Assembly (NCBI GenBank): GCA_013365325.1
Contig: JABVXV010000182.1
Span: 1 to 64,000 of the forward strand
Source of the DNA: Dipetalonema caudispina
Lineage: Eukaryota; Nematoda; Chromadorea; Rhabditida; Onchocercidae
Reading direction: 5' to 3'
Length of the DNA: 64,000 nucleotides
The position numbers and the translations under genes were made by a program. The notes below the pieces were generated by a model, which saw only the letters and a list, made by a program, of their open reading frames with translations, did no database searches and had not been told where the DNA came from. Below are positions 13,668 through 25,325 of the stretch, in pieces; positions within the stretch are counted from its first letter, which is position 1, and every line of letters begins with the position of its first letter.

Positions 13668-14176
13668 CTGCAAACTATTTTAATTCACCATCTTCATTAA
13701 GTTTAGTGAATGGTTCGTTCATTCAGCTAAACCGTAAAAAATAGTTTTGGATCAGTATTATTAAATGTTAAAATGATAATAAGTCATTGAATAGAAGTAA
13801 GCAATAGGTATCCATGAATTTCAGTATGAATGTGATATGTTCATTGAGCAAACTAACAAACTTATAACTCATCCTGGATACCATAACTAATAGGATTTGC
13901 ATGATATTGCAATAGTAAGTTATAAAATGATTTTGAAATTCATTTCTCTGTTGTCGACAGTACAAATCTATCTAATGAAAAATTGAATTGATTAGTAACA
14001 AGCAAGTAGCTCAAACTATATTAGCAAAACATTCCAGACTACATTATGAATCAGTAATTTTTCCGGTTTTTTAGATTTCCAGTCATTTTTATCTTCCACG
14101 GCATTGTCGTTGAGTAATCTGTTATTTAGCATTATCGGTTATGCTCTTGAATTTTTTGTGTTAGATAAAATGCACA

Positions 14177-14219
<43 letters not shown>

Positions 14220-14220
14220 G

Positions 14221-14256
<36 letters not shown>

Positions 14257-17200
14257 TACATATTTCATTAATTTATCAAACCTAAACACCCAAATACAAC
14301 AATTAATCTGCATGGCATCCTGTAAATAGCATCTATAAGAAACATTCTAGAAGGGCACACCAAAACCATTAACTTGGAAGAGCAAATATAACTAGATTGA
14401 TTCTAGAAATGTCATTAGAGGACTGTCACATGGAACATTTCTGAGTGAGCTTATCTGTAATTTCAGATTTATATGAATACAAACTAGAAAGCTCAGTCCA
14501 ATGTATGATTCAGTAAGTCATCATTAGTTGTCAATTTTGATCATATTTTGAGCTTGTAAGATGTTGAAGTCGTGACCTTCTTGAAAAATTTCCAAGAATG
14601 CCTTTGTAAATGTATTGACGAAAAGAAAAGGAAAAAAATGGATCGTATTCCGGAAGTAATGAAACATTTTACACTCATTTCGACGTTATCATTAAACAAA
14701 AGCATTACAAAAGGAGAAAAGAATGCAAGGATTACCTTTTCTTGAATAAGTTGTTATTTGCCATTTACAATAAAAATCGTTTTCATTGCATGCATTTTTG
14801 TTAGCAACAAGAAGTGATAAACAAATAAGAAAGGTTAAACAATCAAGATTGTCAAAGAGATATCAACATGATGAATTCGTCTTGTGCTACAAATCGTCAA
14901 CATTTTGTAACGTTACTGATAAAATTTCAGATTATTAAGAGAAATCACATGAAAGACATATATATGAGTATGATTGACTAATTCAGCAAATTAAGCAAAA
15001 CTACGAATTACAAACAGGAAGAAACAAAATAAAATTGAAAATTTTTGTTTTCATAGAATATTTGGAAATACTATCTCGGTGATAGCTTAGTTAAATCTTT
15101 AATTAAAAATAAACTCGTCCGGGAATTACTGAAGATCCAATCATTAATAACAGACTGTTTGGAAGAGATCATAAATTAGCATAAAGAAATACCCACATAA
15201 TATATGCTTGATCCCGATTAAATAAACAGAAGGAAGAAAGGTCACTAACTGACCACAAATAATTCACTATTTATTTGGGTATTTCAATACGCATTAATTA
15301 AGCAAAGAATTATGAAAGAATGCTCGCCCGCAAGTTCCGATATGCAAATTGACTGATTTGTCAAGTAAGGCCAATTCCGTTATTTGTCCAGCTAAAGTGA
15401 CGCTATGTTAATTTGGAAAATTTTATGCAGTCAAACTTTCAGAAAAAGGGGTTATTCGTTGTCTACGGTGGGGAGCAACGTTGATTACCAAATTAGCAAC
15501 ATATTTACTTTGAAATACACCATTAATACTAAGCCTTAAAATGAGCTCTAAAATGACTTCTTGCGGTCCATCAAGCGAATCCCTCAGAGCAATTATTGCT
15601 CCATTTTTGTCCTCACTTTTTTGCAAGAGAAAATTACTTCGAACTGCTGGTAACACATAGAATTTTTCTGAAAAGATATACACACCAATCCTTCTACAAT
15701 GGAAAAATCTCTTTTTAATTTTATGCATGTTTAAATCTCATGAAATCTGTCTTAACTAGCAATGTAGAATCAGGAAGAAGTAAAATTCTAAAAAAACTTC
15801 AGAATACCTTGTGAAATATGTTAATCAGTTAACCTGAAGCAAAACAATCAGTTGGTAATCTATCTGCTTTAAAATCTCTTTGTGACTATAAAATAAGCCA
15901 AAGTCTAATTAGATATACAGCAGCATCTCATTACTACTAAGCATGATAGATAACCATATCAAACTACATCTAAAAAAAGAAAAAAACCTGGTATGGCGCT
16001 TTTCAGCTTCAATTCGAACTGAACAGTGCTTGAAGATGATGTTGGACCACGAACAGTAAAGAGTGTGATGGAAGTTCGCCTCGATGAAATTGGTTCTTGT
16101 CTTGGTATGGATGTAAACTCCCAACTTATGCGTATTGCATGATTTTTACACGCTTCTTCAGTTAATGAGTCGCATAAATGGTTCAATCGGTTACAGCGAC
16201 TAAATTGCAGAAGAGTGAATCGAAATATCGATGACATGCAATTAAAATGTTATTAGTCCACAAGTTAGTGGTAATTTCAGCACTAAATTCTTATTCTTGG
16301 GATTGTTGAATAAGCAAAAAACAAAAAAACAAGAAAACAAAAAAAAAAAAAAAAAAGAAACAAAAAAAGAATCAAACAAAAAGGAAAAAATTAAAAACCA
16401 TGTTAGAAATTTAATTTGATGATTTGAAAAATGCCATACTTTTTATAATGTTTGTCGTGCACATAATTTGGTGGACAACGTATTACATGACATTTAAAGC
16501 TTCCCAATGTATTTACACAAATCTGATCGCTCCCTTGGCACTCACCTTTGGCACATTCATCAATATCTGTAAATCAAATAACAGTAATCAATTTCATTTC
16601 ATCATTCAAATTTTACATAAATTTTAAAAATTCTGGCGTAGAAATTATTAAAGATCCAAATTTTTACTTAAAAATTGACAACAAAATTATCAAAATAACT
16701 TTCACCTTTACATGTTCTGCCATCTTCTTGGATTTCATAACCAACAGGACATTGACATTTGTATGAACCTGGCGTGTTAATGCAGCTGCCCATACAAAGG
16801 TCATCACCTTCAACATCGAAGCCAAATTTAGTCAAAAAAATTTTATTTGTATTGATTGGTTGAATATAAATGTATACCTGAACCTGCCCAAAGAGTACAT
16901 TCATCGATATCTTCGCAGGTAACTCCATCAATACCGAGACGGTAACCTCGCTCACAAATGCATTGGTAACTCCCAGGTATATTGATGCATTTCTGCGCAC
17001 AATTCGCTGTGCCAAGACTGCATTCATCAATGTCTATAATTTGAAAAGTTGAAATTCGACGTATTTAAAAATTGGACATACATTAAAGCTTAAGCGAATG
17101 AAAAAATCATTGTATCTAAGAAATAAAAGTTCATATCCATTACAGATTCAACAATATAATAGATGAATCTTTCTTTAAATGATTTTAGAATCTCAGAGAG

Positions 17201-20200
17201 GAGAACAGGTAATGGAATAATAGGCTATTATGTTTCAGGCCTTCCCGTTTGAAACGACTGCTTGTCCGACATACTGTTGTTTCCACTATTCCTTTCTCCC
17301 TTAATATTTCGGTTTCCATATATTTCTATAAACTACCGTCACAATTTCGAGCATCTTTGGCAATATTGAAGCCATCTTTACAATGACATTTGAACGAGCC
17401 ATATGTATTCTCGCAAGTCGCATGCAACGAACAAACGTGTCCCGCAAACTTTTTACACTCATCCACGTCTTCGCAACGTTTCGTCTGCAACATATTATTT
17501 ATAGTAGCAGTAATATATTCTTTTCATAGCTAAATCCATCCGAAACTTTTATCAACTAACTATTCAAAACATTATAAAATGTTTATAGGATAGAATTTTA
17601 ACATAACTATGAGAATTTCTTCTCCATTAATCCAGCACTGTTAACTTACCGTATCGTTGAATTCGAAACCTGCTGAACAACGACACTTATAGCTACCCAA
17701 CAGGTTGATGCATTGTTTATCACCACATAAATGAGTCCCATCGGCGCATTCATTGATATCTAAAGCAAAGAAAGTTTAACGTATGCAAGACTAACAATAA
17801 TGAAAACCATTACCATCGTAAGAAATAGAATCACGTAATTTTTTTCTTTCACCTCAAGGCATACTTCGAAGTGGTGCATATCATTGTCCTTAGAATCAAA
17901 CAAAAGCTTATAACATCAATCCATTCATCTATTCTCAAGTATTACATACCTTGCGAAAGATTGCAGCGAGTTTCTGCAATATTTTTTTACTGGCTATATA
18001 CCTTTGCTACTATATCATGGCAGCAATGTTTTTTCTTACATTCAACAATATTTACCAACACAGAATCCAGTATCTCGATCCATACGATAGCCATTTGCAC
18101 AAAGATTTCCTCGTTCCTGACAACGAAATGATCCAGGTGTATTTATGCATTCTTCAAATTGCGTGCATCGTCCCATTATCTCGCATTCATTAACATCTGT
18201 AAATTCATGTGAATAGGTATCCCTCTAGCAACAGCAAATCTTTGCTTTCTTTAAACTTTTGAAAGAAATATCAGAAAGACTATTTCAAGCAAAGAATATG
18301 AAAATTGAGAAAAGAACCTTCACAACGTCCACGAATTGGTTTATAACCAATGGGACAGTCCATACTTGTGCATTCACCGGTTCGTGGATTCATCAATTCA
18401 CCTTCGGCACACTTCTTCGGGTCGCAACGATAGCTCCCCTGCGTATTACGACATTGATACAACGGTCCACAGTCATGAGAACCAAGATTGCATTCATCCA
18501 CATCTGTCAATAGTTACACGCTTCTTTCGATTGTTAAAATTGATTAAACTGATAACTAAGAGCTATACTTACTTATTTATTCTAATCACATAATATTTCG
18601 GTGAAGTTGATCTGAGCAAAATGAGATGGAAGGACTCATTCTTGGATAGAGAAATATTGGTTACAAAAATTTTTTAAAACGATGCAATCCAATTTCGGTA
18701 ATATATCATTATCATTCGTTTTGTTTTAAGATAAGAATTAAAGCACAGTGTTATGATGATGAAATCAGTTTAACAAAGAAAACCAATTAAGCTGTACTTA
18801 TCTTACTACCAGTGTTAATTATTAATTTCATTAAATTCTAAGTAGTACTAAAATTGTCACAGGTGGTCTTTGAAGTGTTAATAAAATGAATTTAAAACGC
18901 AAAAAGAGGAACAAGTTAATATAAAATAAACCAATGCATTGTTCAGTATCGCTATTCAACGCATATCCGGTACCACAGGATAATGTTCGTATGCATTTAA
19001 ATGAGCCAGGTGTATTCAAGCAACGTTGACTTTCCAAACAATCATCCGCTAGTAGTAAGCATTCATCAATATCTAAGATAAAAAAAACCACATGCAGATA
19101 TCAATCAGAATATGAAAGCGTTGATTCACATTCCAGTTTAGAATCTTTTTTTTCTCTTTTTTTTTTTGTTGAATTTTTAAAGCAAGTTAACTTATTTTTC
19201 TTTTCATTTTTGAAAACCCATAACAATTTGATATGTTTAAATTTGTGATAACGAAACAATGACTGCATTCATCAGTCATCAGAAATTCGTTAGTAATTTG
19301 ATGCCAAAAACCTAAGACATACCTGTTATAAAATTGGGTGATTTTTGTCCCAAATAAATTTAAATATTTTGTACTTAAAGAGGAATAAAAAAAAGTAGGG
19401 AACTGACATTTGCATTTTGTGCAAGAAATTACCTACACAAACGGAGCCGATATCACTCCAGTAGAAGCCCGGTAAGCAGACGCAGGAGAACGATCCAGGT
19501 GTATTGAGACATAACGAATTAGGCAATGGGCACACCGAATCCCACGTATCGCATTCGTTTATGTCTAGAAGCCTGGCTTCTTGGGTAGCAAAAAAGAAAT
19601 TAATATAGCTGCCAATTATAACATTAAAGGGATCATCAAAAAGCAAAAATCTGGAAAGCAAATGGTTGAAACTGAAAAAAAAAAAATCAATTTCTATAGA
19701 TTTCAATTTACTAATGATGCAGGTGAAGCAGCAACGATGTGGCATTATTATTATTATTTTTTTTGTTTGAAGCACTCATTTAACTAATAATGAAATTACT
19801 GAGAGGTTTCGTTTCCACTGTGTCGACCTATTGATGGCTATTCATGCTTATAAATATTATTCTCAAATAGCAAAATCACTTTCCAAATTCGACAATTATT
19901 TGTATGAAACAAACTTCACTTACATTACCAAACCGAAAATTTCAGGGATCTTAAAAAAATTGGTAAAAATCTTTCGTCTCAAAACAGACAAGTATAATAT
20001 CCAACAAAATAAATTTACGCTTTATAAAAATTGCAAATGGCAAAATTTCTTTTGATGAGTTTTTTCGAACCTTTCAAGGAACAACACTTTAGAAAGCATC
20101 AATTTAAAGAGCAACTGCATAAGGAACGATTTTATGATGGATCTAGAATCTATAATCAATCAACTAGCTAGCAGCTACAATTTCCAATGTACTGAAATTT

Positions 20201-22444
20201 GCTAAAAAGCATGCAAAATGCAATGTGTAAGCATGCAAGATATGGTGTAAAATGTGCTACTGACAATCACTTTACAGTTTAAAATTCTTATAAAATTAAT
20301 GATTTTTTAAAAAATTTAAATTTTCCCGGAAATAATGATTAGATACAATAAACATGCAAAAGTAATAAATTAATAGAAACGGTAACATTATAAGAGCATA
20401 CAACCCAGAACAAAATGAATATGTAATCAAAAACAAAGAGAAGGAAGCGTGAAATTTTAAAGTAATATTACCTACACAAGGTCCTGACGGTGACATATCC
20501 CCAACCACCAAGACACATCTTTTCCGTTTCAACTTCTCCTAAAATCGCTTGATGTTTCATGGCATTCGACCCATGGGCTATTTTCGCTACTATCAGATTG
20601 TGTGTACTCATAATACTACCACTCAGATAACGATCCTCCGTTAAGCACCGATATCCCTCACCGGTTATTTCCTTGTATCGTTCATTCGGTGCACAACCAG
20701 TACTGGTAATCAAGCGAAATTCCCTTACACCACCTGTTCACAGTTGATACATCCCACTTTATTCAAAGATTATTACCAAAAAAAAAAAAAAAAAAAAGAA
20801 ACAAACATACTCCTCAGTGGGTTAAACATTTCTTAATAAATTGCAAGAAGCTTTACAGCATTGTGCCGGATGATATAGTTCAATTGTAATGCAGATAAGC
20901 GATCATTGGAAAATTAAGCGTATGCAAGACTGTGCAGTAGAAAATACCTTAAGTAAAATACCTTAAGATTGTTCTATATGAAAAAGTTCGCTAACCGATA
21001 CAAGAATAACCATCCGGTCCTAATTCATACCCAGGACGGCAAGAACATTCCACTGTGATACCTCCTCGATCTGTACACACCTGTTCACATTTTGCTGATA
21101 TGCAGCGATCTCCGACACTCAAAAGATCTACCAAATCCGAATGACCTGAAAGTATTTAACTTCCTCGAGATATTAGGTTTATTTGTATATCGATCCACTT
21201 AAGCAAAATTAAGCTATCAAACATAATTTATGTTACTTCAATGAATACGGAAAGTAAAATACAATTACTGATTCTCGATTTATAAGATCTGTCAAATTTT
21301 TAGAAATTCCACTTTTCAAATCCTGATCCAGAATCTGTGAGTGGGTGAGGATTTATTCAACCAAAGATTTGCATGGCTTGCATAGTTCATCATATGGTGT
21401 TAGAATTGAGTACTTTCATCAGAAGTATGTCAAGAGAATAATTATAAACTTTCATAACGATGATGCTGTGAAATGTGTTTTGATTCTGCATTTTCAGAGC
21501 AGCATTGATGAAAGGATCGTAAACATGATGTACCAAAACCATTCGGTGCTATACAGCTTTTATCATTCCGCAATAATTCCTTGGCCAAAAGACAACACTC
21601 ACAACATTCCTACAATAATAATAATACCTTAAATTATTATATAAATTAAAGGAGATATTGTAATTGGATATAAAAATTTAGCATATACGTAAAATTTGTT
21701 AAAAATCATTTCGTAATAGCTCCTTGGTCTACCTTCCTAACAATATATTCAAATAATGTTAACTAACAATTACCTTGCGCATTCCTCCGCCAACCTGATC
21801 AATATCCGTTGAACATTGATCTTCTTTTTCAGCCATTTTCATCCCATGATTGCAATTATGCTCCAGCAATGTATCCATGCAGCATATCGATGCCGTCAGG
21901 ATACAGCTGCCTGCCGTTTCGTTGAGCTTTATTTCAGTACACGATGATGACTGCTCGAAATGTTTCTTGCCACTTGTACAACAATGTGATAATTCGTTTG
22001 CATTAGCGAAAGCTGTAATTTTATCTGAACTTAAAATATGATATTATTTCAATTTACATTATCACATTGGAAAAAAATTAAGCTTTGATTTTTTATCGTA
22101 TTAAAATGGATTAAATTTCCAATTTTCGATATCAAATAAATACGATCTATTGTTACATCAATAAAAAAGCTATATTATTGCGGCGATATAGATATCCTCA
22201 TGTAGGATGGAGAAATATAGTGCAGATAAAATAATCCAGTTTACCTAATTTAAGAAGTAATTTAAGTACCGTGATCAAACATTCTTTTTTGATTAACAAG
22301 CATTTGCTAAAGTGACATCCACCGAACGATCAGTAATTATAATATACTATTTAAAGAACAAAAACAAACAAAAAAACATATGAACAACATACCAACTACA
22401 AGTATAAATGCTAGGAAATTTGAATTCCTGGTCATTTGACGCAT
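12905..22444 (-). CDS. fbl-1: fibulin-1, secreted basement-membrane glycoprotein
   Basis: Shared exons in coding order: 22444-22393 (start and signal peptide, LAFILVV), 22024-21774 and 21609-21450 (cysteine-paired anaphylatoxin-like domains: [27 protein letters not shown]), 21145-20996 (EGF 1), 20733-20472 (divergent EGF 2), then calcium-binding EGF exons 19564-19433, 19072-18932, 18503-18318, 18196-18056, 17759-17650, 17484-17337, 17033-16878, 16807-16706 and 16566-16440. Each begins with D-I/V-D/N-E-C and carries the NTPGSFxC type hydroxylation motif. The transcript then takes the 1C or 1D terminal exons, giving about 840 or 821 residues. Fibulin-1 binds extracellular-matrix partners, and in Caenorhabditis elegans the two isoforms have different roles in gonad shape and tissue attachment. 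The domain order matches fibulin-1 exactly. Internal splicing of the EGF 2 exon is uncertain. Confidence 0.95.
14172..14264. repeat. fbl-1: (CA)n microsatellite between fibulin 1C and 1D exons
   Basis: A run of CA units about 90 bases long, interrupted by CG, TA and CATA units, lies in the intron that only 1D transcripts must remove. On the minus (transcribed) strand it reads (TG)n. Confidence 0.95.
15423..16199 (-). CDS. fbl-1: fibulin-1 isoform C-specific terminal exons
   Basis: Two exons, 16199-15988 and 15667-15423, encode the fibulin C-terminal domain of type 1C. Vertebrate 1C starts RCERLPCHENREC; here it starts [11 protein letters not shown]. Later matches are [29 protein letters not shown] and [15 protein letters not shown]. 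The first exon enters in phase 2 after the shared exon ending at 16440. The stop TAA is at 15423-15425. An AATAAA on the minus strand at 15270-15275 is a possible poly(A) signal. Confidence 0.93.
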
Positions 22445-23220
22445 CGAAAACTCCACAACATCTTGAAATATGCATTAAATTTTTTGAATTTCATCCAAAT
22501 TACTACTCTTCAATTGTAAATTTTTCGGAATCAGACACTAGGATTTATATATTATTATACATACTGAGAAATAAAAATTAAAAATATTTTACAGATATAT
22601 CTCAACCTGTTATTCCATCGAAAAAAAATAATTTTCCATTTTAAATGTTGACACTGACTACTACACCGTAAACGCTTTCTTCTATTCCAATTTACTCGGC
22701 TAACACAGAGCACAACATCTTCGTGATTTACTCACAGCCTTAAAGTAACGTATCAAATTATATGTCAAACTGGATAAAATGTCAGGTCAACATTTTATTC
22801 GGCAGAGATCAATGGAGAAACGAAAACGCCACATTAACGAGAAATAGAAGTAAAAGTTTCGCTTTTAGAATATTGAATAGATTGCTTGATCAGTTAAAAG
22901 TATGAAATGAAAGAGAAGGAAAAAAAAAAAAAACTTGCAAAATTCAGTAAATAATCAAAAGATTGTGCACATAATAATGATGCAAAAATAAGTAGAAGAA
23001 ATGTGATTATCGTGGTTAACTATTCCTTCCACTAATGGATCAGAACTTCCTGCAACATACAGTTGCCGATTAGCGGGTATGACAAATGATGAGATGATAA
23101 CATTTGTGACAGTAACAGATGATCTATTTAACTTCCAGCTTTCCCTTTTTTTTTTTTTTTCCTCACCCCCAAGCTCAAATTTCAAGCAAAGCGAAAATAG
23201 AGGAAAAAATGAGATGAGTG

Positions 23221-23221
<1 letters not shown>

Positions 23222-23250
<29 letters not shown>
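23222..23250. repeat. (GT)n microsatellite
   Basis: A dinucleotide run about 28 bases long in the fbl-1/RNASEH2B gap. Confidence 0.95.
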
Positions 23251-23253
<3 letters not shown>

Positions 23254-25269
23254 ATTTGTATATATGTATGTACTTCTGTCCGATTCGAGAATTCTTGGCA
23301 TTTGTTTTTCTCATTTTTAATCTGAAATGTTGATAACTATCATGGCAAGGATTATTCATCAAGATAGATATTGCGAATACGATTGATATAGTAGCTATTA
23401 TTAACAATATTTATTCCTAAAGCTCTAATACAAGGACCACTATGTATAGAGCGAAAAATCTAAGAAAAACTAACAATTTATTCCTTGAAATTAAAAAAAA
23501 AAAAAAAACCAATTCGGAATCCATACTTGTCAATAACAGCTGATAGTTAGTTGTGTAACAACGATAGAGAAGTATGCTCTTGACAAGTAATCCAAGATTG
23601 CAGTACGAAAAAAAAAACACAAACACATTTACAGCTTTCACAGTAAAAGCTGTCTAGCGACAAAAATGTAGATGATAGCAAGCATTGACAAGGAACAGAT
23701 AACGGCGTCAAAAGAGCACACTTTAATTACCAACCACTGTTTATCAGTTTAACAGCCAAACTTTGATAATGCATACAGACAGAGACATGTACAAATATTA
23801 AAAGATGTGTACATATATATATATGATAAACAAATAATAAAGAAATTGAAATCCAAAATGAAATAATGGTAAAATAGAGGAGAATATGCATATGGCTTCT
23901 AAAGTGTAAAATGGATTGAATAGGGAAATTACTTTGAGGAAATATAAATACATTCAAAAGACTGATTAATATTAACAAACGACCCTGAGACATATGTCTC
24001 ATACTTTCAATCTCTAACCTTGATGATTAACTTTCCCGAGAGAGAAAACGATCAAAAAATCTATAATTTGATTATTTTTGTTTGTATCATGAAATTATTA
24101 ATGCTTCAAAATGATTTTGACCGATGAGGAATTACGGATTGCTTAGGGTATGATAAAATATGATGTAGTAATATACAACATTTTATCATGTATAGGTGTA
24201 ATAGAAGTCGAATTGCACTATATCTCAAATCTCTCATTCATACCGAATATTCCGGTTGATTTCTGGATGCCAATTTCAGAGTGCCAATTTCTTTCTTCCC
24301 TTTTTCTAATAAAAAAGAATTGGTATGAATATGTATTGATTTTATATTGTATTTAATAATATAACCCTCCGATAATAGTTTGTATATCATGAGTGAAAGT
24401 AAAGCTTATAATTTGAAATTCCAATGAATAGGAAGATCGATATTGTAGCATATAAAGCTTACAGGAAGAATCATAGAATTGAAGAGGAAATAAAACAGTC
24501 CGAATAGAAAATTATCAAAACTAGCAGTTGCCTAATCAAAGAAATTTTCTGAAATAGTAGGAAATGTTATTCAATATTGAACATAAAATATATTAGCATA
24601 CTAATGTGATCCATTTTGTATGCAATGAGTGAATTCAAATTTCATCAAAGTCAAGCTAAATTCAAAGCAAAGGATTTATTCTCATTTAATGATATTTTCT
24701 ACGATCTAATCATTCAAACTTTGATTGGGAAAATTATACAAGCTAAATGAACGCTATCAGATTCATCCTCTATCATCGTCACTTTATTCTACTTTGACCT
24801 TTGATATGTAATGGATATGCCGGAAGATCATTTTTCAAGGCGTCCTACGACACCATCCTGAGGCCGTACCGCATATCAGAGGCGAGGGTGACGAAGGAAA
24901 AAGGGTGAAGGGGATAAAGGCGATGTTTATTGAAGTAGTGAGGAGTATCAGGAATTGTCATAACGGATCCTGTAAACGATAGACATTATTGGAGAATAAT
25001 GGACATATATGTTACAGAAAATGTGGATAATTAAAATGAAACTAACTGAATGATAATTCAATCCTGTAAACAGCTTAGACATTATGTTAACTGCCTTTAC
25101 ACAGAAATGATATCATCTTTTCTGATTTTCACGTGTAATTTCATCAATCTCTCTGTCTATCTAGCTCGTCTTTTATTTCGTTGTAAACAGAACATGGCCT
25201 ATTCTGATGATTTTATTATAAGTTTAGGAAAATTTTGAATATTAAACATATAAGTATATAACCCTACGC

Positions 25270-25278
25270 TTATTTCAG
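25270..25278 (+). promoter_or_regulatory. possible trans-splice acceptor upstream of RNASEH2B
   Basis: TTATTTCAG ends at 25278, 47 bases before the ATG at 25326. It fits the nematode acceptor consensus, so it could receive a spliced leader or join an unseen 5' UTR exon. Confidence 0.4.
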
Positions 25279-25325
25279 CTTCATACTTTTGTTAGATTAA
25301 TGATTGGAAAGTTTCATCTGTTGAA

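Larger units (their letters stand above)
22445..25325. other. divergent intergenic region between fbl-1 and RNASEH2B
   Basis: About 2.9 kb between two divergent starts, presumably with both promoters. I find no convincing exon chain. It holds poly-A near 22920-22934, a (GT)n run at 23222-23250 and a short relatively GC-rich patch near 24835-24930. ORFs on both strands here are short and low complexity. Confidence 0.6.
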
